From assembly GCA_947494145.1 (NCBI GenBank), contig CANLTZ010000011.1, positions 1-64,000 on the forward strand: a DNA stretch of 64,000 nucleotides, read 5' to 3'. The notes under the pieces are model-generated. The model had not been told where the DNA came from. It did no database searches and saw only the letters and a program-made list of their open reading frames with translations. The translations under genes were made by a program, and so were the position numbers. This DNA is from an uncultured Jannaschia sp. Lineage in GTDB: Bacteria > Pseudomonadota > Alphaproteobacteria > Rhodobacterales > Rhodobacteraceae. Below, piece by piece: positions 45,750-55,721 of the stretch. Each line of letters opens with the position of its first letter. The first letter of the stretch is position 1.

Positions 45750-46930
45750 ATGCCGGACCCCATGTCAAAGAGGTTTGCGAAGCCATCTGCATCCGCCATA
45801 TGGGATTTCTCTCCACGTTCAATGTTATTGATTTCCAACGGGTTGGAAACGACCAGCGTCTCAAGCGTGTGGGCGATGACCGGGAAAGTGATCATGGCAA
45901 GCTTGAGCGCACCGCGCAGCAGGAAGAACCCCAGATACGTGATCAAGGCGACAAGCGCGATGACATAGGGCGACACATCTTCCAACGCCTCCAGGTCGAG
46001 TTGTTCGAGCGCGCCCGCGCTGAAGAACCCGAAGGTCGTACCGATGATGAAGACCAAAAGGCCCAGCAGCATACCTTGCAGGATCCAGCCCAGCAGATGG
46101 ATGCCGATCACGGTCAGGGTCTTTGGTTCGACCCTCAGGCGGACTTTCCCGCCAAAGCGCAGGCCCGAGGCCAAGATGCGAAACGATGCGACCCGCCAAT
46201 TGACCCAGGCGAAGAACAGAACCGGCGGAAAGACAAGGAAGCCGAAAAAGGAGCTCCAGTATCCTGTCACTGCCGCCGCGATCGAGGCAGCGGTGCCATA
46301 GAACCCGATGAGAACCGGGATGAAGGGGCCGTAAAGCTCGTTCATGGAGACTTGCATCTCGAAGCGGTCATCGCCGTACCAGATCCGCTCAGCCCGATAT
46401 TTCCAAAGCTGATAGGTCCGAAAGGGCATCAAGATGCCCGCCGATAACACCGTGGCCAGTGACCATAGGATGGCCCGCAGAACATACCCCCCGGCCCCCG
46501 AATCCATCGAAAACGAGATGCCGCGCCAGCGCGTGTGGTTCATCAGATATCGCAGGCCGCGATATTTCGCGAGCCAGAAGACGGGCGCGATCAGCACGAT
46601 CGCGGCCAACATGCCCGGCAGTTCAGTGCGGAACAAGTTGAGCGACGCAAAGACCAGCACCATGACGACTAGGGCCAGGTAAAGCGCCACGATCACCGCC
46701 GCGATAACGAAACCCATCAGTTTTTCCAGCGGCCGCCCTACATATTCGAACGGCGCGTTGCCAAGCCGAAGCGATGACCAGATCCAGCGCCGTGCGCGGG
46801 TCCGCGCCCAGAAGCTGTAGACGCCCAGCGTCGCCACCGTCATCGCCGTGGTTTGCAAGACCAGTCCCAACAAGGACATGCGCGAGCCCACAACATCGCC
46901 GGGCATTTTGTTGGTCGAAGCCATGCTCAT
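45746..46930 (-). CDS. DUF898 (YjgN-like) multi-pass membrane protein
   Basis: 394 aa with about eight hydrophobic segments. Hallmarks are TLGVYSFWARTRARRWIWSS and GRPLEKLMGFV, and the repeat GLRYLMNHTRWRGISFSMD plus FRTYQLWKYRAERIWYGDDRF. The function of the family is unknown. It is followed by the M48 protease with an ATGA overlap, a pairing that suggests a shared envelope role. Two Met codons (46930, 46924) could be the start. Confidence 0.82.
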   Translation of the reverse strand: MSMASTNKMPGDVVGSRMSLLGLVLQTTAMTVATLGVYSFWARTRARRWIWSSLRLGNAPFEYVGRPLEKLMGFVIAAVIVALYLALVVMVLVFASLNLFRTELPGMLAAIVLIAPVFWLAKYRGLRYLMNHTRWRGISFSMDSGAGGYVLRAILWSLATVLSAGILMPFRTYQLWKYRAERIWYGDDRFEMQVSMNELYGPFIPVLIGFYGTAASIAAAVTGYWSSFFGFLVFPPVLFFAWVNWRVASFRILASGLRFGGKVRLRVEPKTLTVIGIHLLGWILQGMLLGLLVFIIGTTFGFFSAGALEQLDLEALEDVSPYVIALVALITYLGFFLLRGALKLAMITFPVIAHTLETLVVSNPLEINNIERGEKSHMADADGFANLFDMGSGI

Positions 46931-46933
46931 GGA

Positions 46934-49246
46934 TCAGTCGAACCTGTTATTTCTAGGAAATCCGCGCGGGGCCATGCGGCCGGCCTGCGCCCGCGTGCCG
47001 ACCCATTCCGACAGATCGGTTTCGTGCCGTGTCCGGCCCGCCGGGTCGGCCCATTTGAGGCCATCGGCCAGCGTGATGACACGCAGGTCTGACAGACCGC
47101 CATCTTTGAACTTTTGTAGCCGCACACCTTTGCCACGGGGCATTTCCGGCAATTCCGCCAACGGAAACACCAGCATTTTGCGGTTCTCACCGATGCAGGC
47201 CACGTGATCGCCATCCGCGGTGACAGGCGCCAGGGCACGCACATTGTCGCGTAAGTTGAGCACCTGCTTGCCGGCGCGTTTGGTGGCCAAAAGCTCCTCC
47301 TCGGGGGCGACGAAACCGTCGCCCGCGGACGAGGCCAGCAGCAACTTGCGCCCCGGCACGTGGATAAGGATGTCGATGATCGCCACTTCGTTGGGCAGAT
47401 CGACCATCAGGCGCAAAGGCTCCCCCATGCCGCGCCCACCAGGCAGGTTGGAGGCCTGCACCGTATAGGCCCGCCCGTTGGAGCCCCAGACGATCAGCTT
47501 GTCGGTGGTTTCAGCGTGGAACAGGAAGGCTGAGCCGTCGCCATCCTTGAACTTCAATTCCTTATCGAGCGGTTGATGTCCCGACAGCGCCCGCACCCAG
47601 CCCATTTTTGAGCAGACGACGGTGATCGGCTCCCGCTCGATCATGGCTTCCAGGGGCACGTCGGCCACTTCGACGGCTTCGGCGAAATCGGTGCGGCGAC
47701 GGCCAAGATCGGTGGCTTTGCCAAACTGCTTTCGGGCTTCGCGCAACTCGTCCGAGATGGTTTTCCACTGGATGCTTTCGTCATCCAGGAGGTCCTGCAG
47801 GCCCGCGCGCTCTTCCATCAGGGCGTCGCGTTCCTTGAGCAGCGCCATTTCTTCCAGGCGGCGCAAGGCGCGCAGGCGCATGTTGAGGATAGCCTCCGAC
47901 TGCACCTCTGTCAGTGTTGACTTACGATCCGTCGGCAGCGGCGACCGATAATCGGCTTCATCCTTGGCGCGCACATAGCCTTCGCCCCAAGGCTCGAACA
48001 TCAGCGCCTCTTTCGGGGCGTCATCGTAGCGAATGATGTCGATGACCCGGTCGAGGTTCAGATAGGCCAGAATGAACCCTTCGAGAACTTCCAACCGGTG
48101 ATCGATCTTTGCCATCCGGTGGCGCGAGCGGCGCAGCAAGACATCGCGCCGGTGATCCAGGAAGGCCTGCAACACTTCGCGCAAGCCGCAAACCTTGGGC
48201 GTCACCCCGTCGATCAGCACGTTCATGTTCAGGCTGAACCGCGTCTCAAGCTCGGACAGGCGGTAGAGCGTGGACATCAGCACATCAGGGTCGACATTGC
48301 GGCTTTTGGGCTCAAGCACGATGCGGATATCGTCGGCGCTTTCGTCGCGCACATCGGCCAGAATGGGAACCTTTTTCTGAAGGACCAATTCAGCCAGCTT
48401 CTCGATCAACTTCCCCTTCTGCACTTGATAGGGGATTTCGGTCACGACGATTTGCCATTGGCCCTTGCCCAAATCCTCCACCTCGTGGCGGGCGCGCAAT
48501 CGGAAAGCGCCCCGTCCGGTGCGATAGGCGTCTTCGATACTGTCGCGTGGCTCAACGATGATGCCACCCGTAGGAAAGTCAGGGCCCGGAACATGTTCCA
48601 GCAGGGTTTCATGGCGCGCCTTGGGCGCCTTGATCAGATGCAGGCAGGCCGCGATCAGCTCATCGATGTTGTGTGGCGGGATGTTCGTCGCCATGCCCAC
48701 AGCAATACCGGCAGAGCCATTGGCCAGAAGGTTCGGATAGGCCGCAGGCAGCACCACAGGTTCGCGCAGGGTGCCGTCGTAATTGTCTCGAAAATCAACG
48801 GCATCTTCGTCGAGTCCTGCCAGCAGCGCCTCGGCCGCAGCGGTCAGCCGTGCCTCTGTATAGCGAGACGCGGCTGGGTTATCGCCGTCGATATTGCCGA
48901 AATTGCCCTGCCCGTCCACAAGCGGATAACGCACGGCGAAATCCTGGGCCAAGCGCGCCATGGCATCGTAGATCGCGCCATCCCCGTGCGGATGGTAATT
49001 GCCCATGACATCGCCGCTGATCTTCGCCGATTTCCTGAACCCTCCGGTCGAAGATAAGCGCAGCTCTCGCATGGCATAGAGAATGCGGCGATGGACCGGT
49101 TTCAAACCGTCACGCACATCGGGCAGCGCACGGTGCATGATCGTGCTGAGCGCGTAATTCAGATAGCGCTCACCAATGGCGCGGCGCAGCGGTTCTGCGA
49201 CCACGAGCGGTGGCTGATCTTCCGGCGTGTCATTCCGATCACTCAT
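46934..49246 (-). CDS. parC: DNA topoisomerase IV subunit A
   Basis: 770 aa from the ATG at 49246 ([15 protein letters not shown]). The catalytic Tyr lies in [11 protein letters not shown], and the resolvase-like region has [18 protein letters not shown]. ParC with ParE decatenates daughter chromosomes. The gyrase-specific GyrA box is not seen, supporting ParC. At the position of E. coli Ser80 the residue is Gly, and at Glu84 it is Asp. It ends 3 bp before the DUF898 gene. Confidence 0.93.
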   Translation of the reverse strand: MSDRNDTPEDQPPLVVAEPLRRAIGERYLNYALSTIMHRALPDVRDGLKPVHRRILYAMRELRLSSTGGFRKSAKISGDVMGNYHPHGDGAIYDAMARLAQDFAVRYPLVDGQGNFGNIDGDNPAASRYTEARLTAAAEALLAGLDEDAVDFRDNYDGTLREPVVLPAAYPNLLANGSAGIAVGMATNIPPHNIDELIAACLHLIKAPKARHETLLEHVPGPDFPTGGIIVEPRDSIEDAYRTGRGAFRLRARHEVEDLGKGQWQIVVTEIPYQVQKGKLIEKLAELVLQKKVPILADVRDESADDIRIVLEPKSRNVDPDVLMSTLYRLSELETRFSLNMNVLIDGVTPKVCGLREVLQAFLDHRRDVLLRRSRHRMAKIDHRLEVLEGFILAYLNLDRVIDIIRYDDAPKEALMFEPWGEGYVRAKDEADYRSPLPTDRKSTLTEVQSEAILNMRLRALRRLEEMALLKERDALMEERAGLQDLLDDESIQWKTISDELREARKQFGKATDLGRRRTDFAEAVEVADVPLEAMIEREPITVVCSKMGWVRALSGHQPLDKELKFKDGDGSAFLFHAETTDKLIVWGSNGRAYTVQASNLPGGRGMGEPLRLMVDLPNEVAIIDILIHVPGRKLLLASSAGDGFVAPEEELLATKRAGKQVLNLRDNVRALAPVTADGDHVACIGENRKMLVFPLAELPEMPRGKGVRLQKFKDGGLSDLRVITLADGLKWADPAGRTRHETDLSEWVGTRAQAGRMAPRGFPRNNRFD

Positions 49247-49452
49247 GGCAGATGATGTATCCAGCGGGCCTCGGCGGCACAAGCAATGGCGGCTACGAAA
49301 TCACGACGCTTGCAGCTTTCTGGATACACAGCCTTGTGTTAACAAAGATGCAGTAAAGTTTGGAATAGTTATTGAAGGATGGGAACCCCTGCCAGGGTTT
49401 CACGTTCGAACCCAAGAAGAATTATGAAGACCTGTCCGGGGGGACGGAACAC

Positions 49453-50016
49453 ATGTTGAAAATGACCTTTACGCTGGCTGCAGCGATCTACGTCGCCTTC
49501 GTTGTTTGGGGCGACCCTATCGATATCGCGGAAGACGCCGATGAAGCCGCACCGATCGTCGTTGCGAATACGGATGCGGGTTTCGATCAACCCGTCATTC
49601 TGACGACCAACGGGTCGGGTGAGGTCGATGTGTCGGTGACACGCGCCCAGACAGACGTGATCGTGCCAGACGCCGCTGTGATCGCAGCTTCGGCCCCTGC
49701 CCCGACCGGCGCGCTTGGTCAGCCGCGTCTTATTGGCGAACCCGTCGTCGTCAGTCTATACCGCCCCCAGGCCGCACCGACCGAAGATGCCACCGTCGAG
49801 GAAGAGGCCGCCGCCGATGAAATCCTGCTGCGCGTGACTGGGACACGGGTGAACATGCGGTCCGCACCTTCCACATCCAACCGAGTGGTCGATAGCTTGC
49901 CGCAGGGCACGATTGCCGAAGCGATGGGCCCTGAACAAAATGGCTGGATCGAAATTCGCGACGTCGCGACGGGCCGCACCGGGTTCATGTCGGCCCGCTT
50001 TCTCGACCCTGCATAA
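49453..50016 (+). CDS. SH3-domain protein, probably membrane anchored
   Basis: 188 aa from the ATG at 49453; an in-frame ATG at 49372 is less likely because the hydrophobic N-terminus (MLKMTFTLAAAIYVAFVVWG) starts here. A low-complexity linker leads to a bacterial SH3 domain (RVTGTRVNMRSAPSTSNRVV ... GWIEIRDVATGRTGFMSARF). Such domains often bind peptidoglycan. It is divergent from parC. Confidence 0.75.
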   Translation: MLKMTFTLAAAIYVAFVVWGDPIDIAEDADEAAPIVVANTDAGFDQPVILTTNGSGEVDVSVTRAQTDVIVPDAAVIAASAPAPTGALGQPRLIGEPVVVSLYRPQAAPTEDATVEEEAAADEILLRVTGTRVNMRSAPSTSNRVVDSLPQGTIAEAMGPEQNGWIEIRDVATGRTGFMSARFLDPA

Positions 50017-50091
50017 TCAACCTGTGCGTCGTTGACGCGGAACCAACCGGTGGCCGTTTCCATTCGCGGAAACCACTGATATCGGCTTGTC

Positions 50092-50913
50092 ATGACACGC
50101 TCGATCCTGATCACTGGCTGTTCCACTGGCATCGGCCATCACGCCGCCCACACGCTGAAGGCTCAGGGCTGGCAGGTCTTTGCCGCTTGCCGCAAGATTG
50201 CCGACTGTGACCGGCTACGCGCCGAAGGGCTTGCCGCGCCACGCATCGATTACGAGGACGAAACCACCATCGAAAACGGCTTGGCTGAAGTATTGGAGGC
50301 CACGTCAGGCAAGCTTGATGCCCTTTTCAACAATGGCGCCTATGCCATACCTGGCCTTCTGGAAGACATCCCGACCGCGGGCATGCGCGCCATCTTCCAG
50401 GCGAACCTGATCGGTTGGCACGATCTGACGCGCCGTGTCATTCCCGTCATGCGGGCCCAAGGCTCGGGCCGTATCGTGCAAAATTCCAGCGTTCTTGGCT
50501 ACGTCGCTGCCCCTTGGCGCGGGGCCTATAACGCGACGAAATTCGCTCTGGAGGGTCTGACCGACACGTTGCGCATCGAAATGCGGGGGACCGGCATCGA
50601 CGTTGTCTTGATCGAACCCGGCCCCATCACATCGGCCTTTCGGGCCAATGCCCGGGCTCAGTTCGAACGCTGGGTGGATTGGAAAAGTGCTGCCAGACGC
50701 GACGACTATAAACGGCGCATGGTTCAACTTTATGACGACGGGGCGACTCGTTTTGAGCTGCCCGAGCAGTCCGTGACCGCCGCGCTAATCAAAGCCCTCG
50801 ACGCACCGCGTCCGAAGGCACGATATCGTGTCACGCTACCAGCACATGTCGAGGCGGTCATGAAACGCGCTCTGCCGACGCGCGTGCTCGATAGAATTCT
50901 GTCGAATTTCTAA
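50092..50913 (+). CDS. Short-chain dehydrogenase/reductase
   Basis: 273 aa. The Rossmann motif is ILITGCSTGIGHHAA, then NNGAYAIPG (NNAG equivalent), the catalytic Ser in NSSVLGYVAAP and YNATK (YxxxK). The C-terminal substrate region is typical of classical SDRs. The substrate is unknown. It is a monocistronic-looking gene 75 bp after the SH3-domain gene. Confidence 0.88.
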   Translation: MTRSILITGCSTGIGHHAAHTLKAQGWQVFAACRKIADCDRLRAEGLAAPRIDYEDETTIENGLAEVLEATSGKLDALFNNGAYAIPGLLEDIPTAGMRAIFQANLIGWHDLTRRVIPVMRAQGSGRIVQNSSVLGYVAAPWRGAYNATKFALEGLTDTLRIEMRGTGIDVVLIEPGPITSAFRANARAQFERWVDWKSAARRDDYKRRMVQLYDDGATRFELPEQSVTAALIKALDAPRPKARYRVTLPAHVEAVMKRALPTRVLDRILSNF

Positions 50914-50962
50914 GCCAGCCTGCTAGCTCGCCTTCCAAGGCTTAATACAGGATAAAGATAAC

Positions 50963-51169
50963 ATGCGCGACGACCCATTCTTCTATGTCATCGTGGGCGG
51001 CTGCCTCGTGGTGCTGGTCATCCTGATGGTGGGCGTGGGCGGCTTCGCGAAGGGCGGTGAGTTCAATCGCAAGCACGCCAACCGCCTTATGCGCTGGCGT
51101 CTCATCGCGCAATTCATCGTTGTCATCGTGCTCGTCGGCTTCGTCTGGCTGCGCAGCCTCGGAGGTTGA
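50963..51169 (+). CDS. Twin-transmembrane small protein (HIG1-like)
   Basis: 68 aa with two membrane helices (YVIVGGCLVVLVILMVGVGG and LIAQFIVVIVLVGFVWL) joined by GGEFNRKHANRLMRWR. This matches the small twin-TM/HIG1-type proteins of Rhodobacteraceae. It lies three bases upstream of the adenosyltransferase gene, so they are cotranscribed. Function unknown. Confidence 0.75.
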   Translation: MRDDPFFYVIVGGCLVVLVILMVGVGGFAKGGEFNRKHANRLMRWRLIAQFIVVIVLVGFVWLRSLGG

Positions 51170-51172
51170 TCC

Positions 51173-51745
51173 ATGGTCGTTCTATCGAAAATCTACACCC
51201 GCACCGGCGATGCCGGCACCACGGCCTTGGGCGACGGGTCGCGGGTGCCCAAGACCTCAGCCCGGGTCAATGCCTACGGCACGGTTGACGAAGCCAATGC
51301 GACGATTGGCATGGCCCGCTTGCATGCGACGGGCGACATGGATGCGCAATTGGCCGCCATTCAAAATGACATGTTCGACCTGGGCGCCGACCTCTGCCGC
51401 CCCGACATGGCCAAAGATGCCGAGGCAGAGTACCCGCCGTTGCGCATGACGGCCGCCCAAGTGGACCGGCTCGAAGGCGAAATCGACGCCATGAACGACG
51501 CGTTGGAGCCTTTGCGCAGCTTCGTGCTGCCCGGCGGGTCCGCCTTGTCGGCCCATCTGCATCTTTGCCGCACCGTCACGCGCCGCGCAGAGCGGCTTGC
51601 CGTCGAACTTTCAGCTACCGAAGGCGTCAACCCCGCGGCCGTTAAGTACCTTAACCGCCTGTCGGATTGGTTCTTCGTGGCGTCACGCATCGCCAATGAC
51701 GACGGGCGCGCCGATGTACTCTGGGTGCCCGGCGCAAACCGCTGA
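51173..51745 (+). CDS. pduO: ATP:cob(I)alamin adenosyltransferase, PduO type
   Basis: 190 aa. The ATP-binding N-terminus SKIYTRTGDAGTTALGDGSR and the corrinoid/ATP residues in RRAERLAVELS and NPAAVKYLNRLSDWFFVASR identify the PF01923 fold. It transfers the adenosyl group from ATP to cobalamin, making the coenzyme for methylmalonyl-CoA mutase and related enzymes. It is followed 141 bp later by etfB. Confidence 0.92.
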   Translation: MVVLSKIYTRTGDAGTTALGDGSRVPKTSARVNAYGTVDEANATIGMARLHATGDMDAQLAAIQNDMFDLGADLCRPDMAKDAEAEYPPLRMTAAQVDRLEGEIDAMNDALEPLRSFVLPGGSALSAHLHLCRTVTRRAERLAVELSATEGVNPAAVKYLNRLSDWFFVASRIANDDGRADVLWVPGANR

Positions 51746-51886
51746 CATCCGTCCTCTCACAAGCGTCAACACTTTTGCCGCTTTGCCCGAAACGATGCGT
51801 CACGAGGCATCACTTGGTCGTTTTCCGGCTGTAACGGCCTTTGCCGATCCGCTAGACCCGCTTCAAGTTTACAGGAGGAGAGCGCC

Positions 51887-52645
51887 ATGAAGGTCCTCGT
51901 ACCCGTCAAGCGGGTGATCGACTACAACGTCAAAGTGCGCGTGAAGGCCGATGGGTCAGGCGTTGACCTGGCCAACGTCAAAATGTCCATGAACCCCTTC
52001 GATGAAATCGCCGTCGAGGAGGCCATTCGGTTGAAAGAAGCGGGCAAAGCCGAAGAAGTCGTGGCCGTTTCTATCGGCGTGACGCAAGCACAGGAAACGC
52101 TGCGCACCGCCTTGGCCATGGGGGCCGACCGCGCCATTCTGATCATCGCCGCCGATGACGTGCACCAAGACATCGAACCTTTGGCCGTGGCCAAACTTCT
52201 CAAAGCTGTGATCGACGAAGAACAGCCGGGCCTTGTACTGGCGGGCAAGCAAGCCATCGACAACGACATGAACGCGACGGGCCAGATGCTGGCGGCCCTA
52301 CTCGGCTGGTCCCAGGCAACGTTTGCTTCGGAAGTGGCCATCGACGGCGACAGTGCTGTCGTCACCCGCGAAGTTGATGGTGGATTGCAAACCATCAAGG
52401 TGAAGATGCCGGCCATCATAACCGTTGACCTGCGCCTCAACGAGCCGCGCTATGCGTCGCTGCCCAACATCATGAAGGCGAAGAAGAAACCGCTCGATGA
52501 AAAGACCGCGGCTGATTACGGCGTCGACGTCACCCCGCGGCTGGCCATCGTCAAGACGGCCGAGCCGGAATCGCGGAAGGCGGGCGAAATGGTGGAGTCG
52601 GTGGACGATCTTGTGACGAAACTCAAAGAAGCGGGGGCTGTGTGA
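51887..52645 (+). CDS. etfB: Electron transfer flavoprotein, beta subunit
   Basis: 252 aa. It starts [19 protein letters not shown] and has [17 protein letters not shown] and the AMP-binding/recognition-loop region [19 protein letters not shown] with [16 protein letters not shown]. Together with EtfA it carries electrons from acyl-CoA dehydrogenases to ETF:ubiquinone oxidoreductase. It has an AGGAGG ribosome-binding site and overlaps etfA by four bases. Confidence 0.96.
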   Translation: MKVLVPVKRVIDYNVKVRVKADGSGVDLANVKMSMNPFDEIAVEEAIRLKEAGKAEEVVAVSIGVTQAQETLRTALAMGADRAILIIAADDVHQDIEPLAVAKLLKAVIDEEQPGLVLAGKQAIDNDMNATGQMLAALLGWSQATFASEVAIDGDSAVVTREVDGGLQTIKVKMPAIITVDLRLNEPRYASLPNIMKAKKKPLDEKTAADYGVDVTPRLAIVKTAEPESRKAGEMVESVDDLVTKLKEAGAV

Positions 52646-53571
52646 TGGCTGTTCTTCTTGTTGCCGAGGTCTCGGGCGGTGAACTCAACGTCGACGCGAC
52701 TTCCAAAGCACTGACCGCGGCGCGCCAGATGGGCGATGTGACAGTGCTGTCGGCAGGCGACGGCTGCCAAGGCGCGGCCCAGGCCGCGGCTAAGTTGGAG
52801 GGGGTGAACAAGGTTCTTTGCGCCTCGGACCCAGCCCATGGACACGACTTGGCGGAACCCGTGGCGGCTTTGATTGTATCGCTCGCCAACGATTACAGCC
52901 ACATCTGTGCGCCTTCGACGGCGGCGTCCAAGAACGTGATGCCCCGGGTGGCCGCGCTTTTGGACGCGATGGTGATTTCGGAAGTGACGGCCGTGGTCGA
53001 TGCCGACACATTCGAGCGGCCGATCTATGCTGGGAACGCCATCCAGACGGTGAAGTCTTCCGACGCCACCAAAGTGATGACAATCCGCACCTCGACCTTC
53101 GATGCGACCGGCGAAGGTGGATCGGCTTCGGTGGAAGAGATTTCGCCCGCTGCCAATCCCGGTCTGTCTGAATGGGTCGAAGACAAGGTCGCAGCCAGCG
53201 ACCGGCCGGAATTGACCTCGGCCGGGGTGGTCGTCTCGGGGGGCCGCGGCGTAGGGTCCGAGGATGACTTCGCGCTGATCGAAAAGCTGGCCGACAAGCT
53301 GGGGGCTGCCGTTGGTGCGTCCCGCGCCGCGGTTGATTCAGGCTACGCGCCGAATGATTGGCAAGTCGGCCAGACCGGCAAAGTGGTCGCGCCGAGTCTT
53401 TATATCGCCGTCGGCATTTCCGGCGCGATCCAGCACCTAGCGGGCATGAAAGATTCCAAGGTGATCGTCGCGATCAACAAGGATGAAGAAGCCCCGATCT
53501 TCCAAGTGGCCGATTATGGCCTCGTGGCCGATCTGTTCAAAGCCGTGCCGGAGCTGATTGAAAAGCTCTGA
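52642..53571 (+). CDS. etfA: Electron transfer flavoprotein, alpha subunit
   Basis: 309 aa. The C-terminal FAD domain shows [32 protein letters not shown] and [20 protein letters not shown], the family signature. Its start overlaps etfB (ATGA), so the subunits are translated together. A terminator follows. Confidence 0.96.
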   Translation: MMAVLLVAEVSGGELNVDATSKALTAARQMGDVTVLSAGDGCQGAAQAAAKLEGVNKVLCASDPAHGHDLAEPVAALIVSLANDYSHICAPSTAASKNVMPRVAALLDAMVISEVTAVVDADTFERPIYAGNAIQTVKSSDATKVMTIRTSTFDATGEGGSASVEEISPAANPGLSEWVEDKVAASDRPELTSAGVVVSGGRGVGSEDDFALIEKLADKLGAAVGASRAAVDSGYAPNDWQVGQTGKVVAPSLYIAVGISGAIQHLAGMKDSKVIVAINKDEEAPIFQVADYGLVADLFKAVPELIEKL

Positions 53572-53587
53572 CCTGGTCAGGTCTTCA

Positions 53588-53632
53588 ACAAGGCGCGTGC
53601 CGGGTAAAGCAGACCCGCGCGCGCCTTGTTTG
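53588..53632 (+). terminator. Terminator after etfA
   Basis: ACAAGGCGCG and CGCGCCTTGT form a perfect 10-bp stem around a 22-nt loop that itself pairs (CGGGT/ACCCG), followed by TTG. It lies 17 bp after the etfA stop. Confidence 0.65.
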
Positions 53633-53782
53633 CATTTATCATGGTTCTCGAAAAACCTGAGCCATCGGCACTTCGAGAAACCGTGCAACACCAATGCGAC
53701 GTCTGGACGTTTTTCGAAAGGATTTACTCAGGTTCCTCGAACACTGCTTTGAGGACCGGATGCTCACGCTGAGCGCAGTCCT

Positions 53783-54601
53783 TCAAGCGGCAATGAACCT
53801 CGGCCCGCGCACGGCGCGTGACAGCGCCTCGCCAATCCGGGCATGGGCACTGGGTGGTAGCGAAAGCGCCGCGCTTGCCCGTTCGGTTTCGGGATAGATC
53901 AAGTCACTCAAGCTTTCTGTCGCGCAGTCTTCGGTCACATCGACATGCACCACCTTGTCGAGCAAAGGCTCAAGTTCCTGCATCATATCGACGGACACGA
54001 AAAGCGGCTCGGAACCGAGGCCACGATCGTTGTTGTTTTCGATCCAAAGCAGGACGCGCTGACCCGGCATCCGAGCAAGAAGCAGCCGCATGCGCGCCAC
54101 CCAAGCAGCCGCAAGTTCCTGTTCGAGGATGGCAAAGCGCTTGGGTGACCGGGACCTGAGCGCACTGATCAAGTGACGCGTGTAGTTAAAATCAGTGAAG
54201 TCCACGTCCGGAAAGAGCTTTTCCATCATGGCGGAATGGCTCACGAAGCGGTCGTTGCGGCGCGGATGAACGGTGTAGAAGCGGTTAGACAGGTTCTGGG
54301 CCCCCATGGCCTGAACCACAACCGTATCGGCCCGTTCCGCAACCTTCAGGAGCGCGCGGTCCAGCGCGAAAGCATCGACCCCACCATTCTGAAGCCCTAG
54401 GTTTGCAACCCTTCGCCCCGTGCGCTCCGCGACTTTGTCCACAAACGGGGTCTCTACATACTTACCGAATACTTCGGACCCACCGATCACCGCGGTAAAG
54501 GGCCCGTCAATGGACACGGGCGGCCCACGGAATACGGTCCGTGACCTGCCATAGCGGCACGGAGAATAGTCCAGCCCAGTTTCATTACCCTCATGCCCCA
54601 T
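53783..54601 (-). CDS. DUF6473 family protein
   Basis: 272 aa from the ATG at 54601; an ATG at 54625 would add eight residues. The N-terminal LDYSPCRYGRSRTVFRGPP and AVIGGSEVFGKYVETPF are typical of this Roseobacter-group family, which has no proven function but looks like an SGNH-hydrolase-related fold with GGSE as the first block. It is transcribed toward etfA and divergently from the dehydrogenase gene. Confidence 0.75.
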   Translation of the reverse strand: MGHEGNETGLDYSPCRYGRSRTVFRGPPVSIDGPFTAVIGGSEVFGKYVETPFVDKVAERTGRRVANLGLQNGGVDAFALDRALLKVAERADTVVVQAMGAQNLSNRFYTVHPRRNDRFVSHSAMMEKLFPDVDFTDFNYTRHLISALRSRSPKRFAILEQELAAAWVARMRLLLARMPGQRVLLWIENNNDRGLGSEPLFVSVDMMQELEPLLDKVVHVDVTEDCATESLSDLIYPETERASAALSLPPSAHARIGEALSRAVRGPRFIAA

Positions 54602-54758
54602 GGCCCGTGCCACCCGATTCGTCATTCATGACGCAACTTGGCAGCCCCGGCTTAATGCCGAGTTGAAGAACGCATTCACATCGAATTGTACGCATCGGGG
54701 GTGCCTTGTGCCGCCAAACCCCGCTGCTATGGTCGCGCCGACCGGCAGGAGAACGACC

Positions 54759-55634
54759 ATGGACATCCGCAGCATCGGCATCGTTGGGGCCGGCCAAATG
54801 GGCAACGGAATTGCCCATGTGACGGCTCTGGCGGGCTATGACGTCACGCTGACCGATGTTAGCGCCGACGCGCTAGAGGCAGCCACGGCGCTGATCGCCA
54901 AGAACATGGACAGGCAAGTTACCCGCGAAAAGATCACCACGGGCGACCGAGACGCAGCGCTGGCGCGCATCCGCACCACCCAAGACTTGGCCGAGCTAGG
55001 CCCCAGCAACCTGATCATCGAGGCCGCGACCGAACGCGAAGACATCAAGGATGCTATCTTCGCTGAGCTCGGACCGGCCCTGTCGCCCGATACGATCCTG
55101 ACGTCCAATACGTCCTCCATCTCGATCACGCGGCTTGCCAGCCGGACCGACCGACCCGAGCGCTTCATGGGGTTTCACTTCATGAACCCCGTGCCCGTCA
55201 TGCAGTTGGTCGAACTGATCCGTGGCATCGCCACCGACGAGGCGACTTACAAGGCCTGCTACGCCGTCGTGGAAAAGCTCGGAAAGACGGCAGCCACGGC
55301 CGAAGACTTCCCCGCCTTCATCGTTAACCGCATCCTGATGCCGATGATAAATGAAGCGGTCTACACGCTCTATGAAGGGGTGGGCACGGTCACCTCCATC
55401 GACACGTCGATGAAGCTCGGGGCGAACCATCCGATGGGGCCACTGGAGCTGGCGGATTTCATCGGGTTGGATACGTGCCTGGCCATCATGAACGTGCTCC
55501 ATGACGGGTTGGCCGACACCAAATACCGCCCCTGCCCCTTGCTGGTGAAATACGTCGAGGCCGGATGGCTGGGTCGCAAGACGCAGCGAGGCTTCTATGA
55601 TTATCGCGGCGAGGCGCCGGTTCCCACGCGCTGA
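54759..55634 (+). CDS. hbd: 3-hydroxybutyryl-CoA dehydrogenase
   Basis: 291 aa from the ATG at 54759 with AGGAG upstream; the frame is open to 54600. The NAD-binding motif is GIVGAGQMGNGIAHV. The catalytic His is in FHFMNPVPVMQLVELI and the Glu in this same stretch; SSISITRLAS and NRILMPMINEA follow. It oxidises (S)-3-hydroxybutyryl-CoA to acetoacetyl-CoA in butyrate or fatty-acid degradation. Placement near etfBA fits that pathway. Confidence 0.93.
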   Translation: MDIRSIGIVGAGQMGNGIAHVTALAGYDVTLTDVSADALEAATALIAKNMDRQVTREKITTGDRDAALARIRTTQDLAELGPSNLIIEAATEREDIKDAIFAELGPALSPDTILTSNTSSISITRLASRTDRPERFMGFHFMNPVPVMQLVELIRGIATDEATYKACYAVVEKLGKTAATAEDFPAFIVNRILMPMINEAVYTLYEGVGTVTSIDTSMKLGANHPMGPLELADFIGLDTCLAIMNVLHDGLADTKYRPCPLLVKYVEAGWLGRKTQRGFYDYRGEAPVPTR

Positions 55635-55721
55635 AGAGGGCGGGGCGAGATCACTTCAAGCGGCAGGGTCACGATGCGCTGCCCTGCGTCGGTGGCCGCG
55701 CCCTCAGCCTCAATGCGAAAT

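Noticed and set aside
55635-55721. A small gene between hbd and the acyltransferase
   Set aside because: Only 87 bp remain between convergent genes, without a ribosome-binding site or a terminator I can support.
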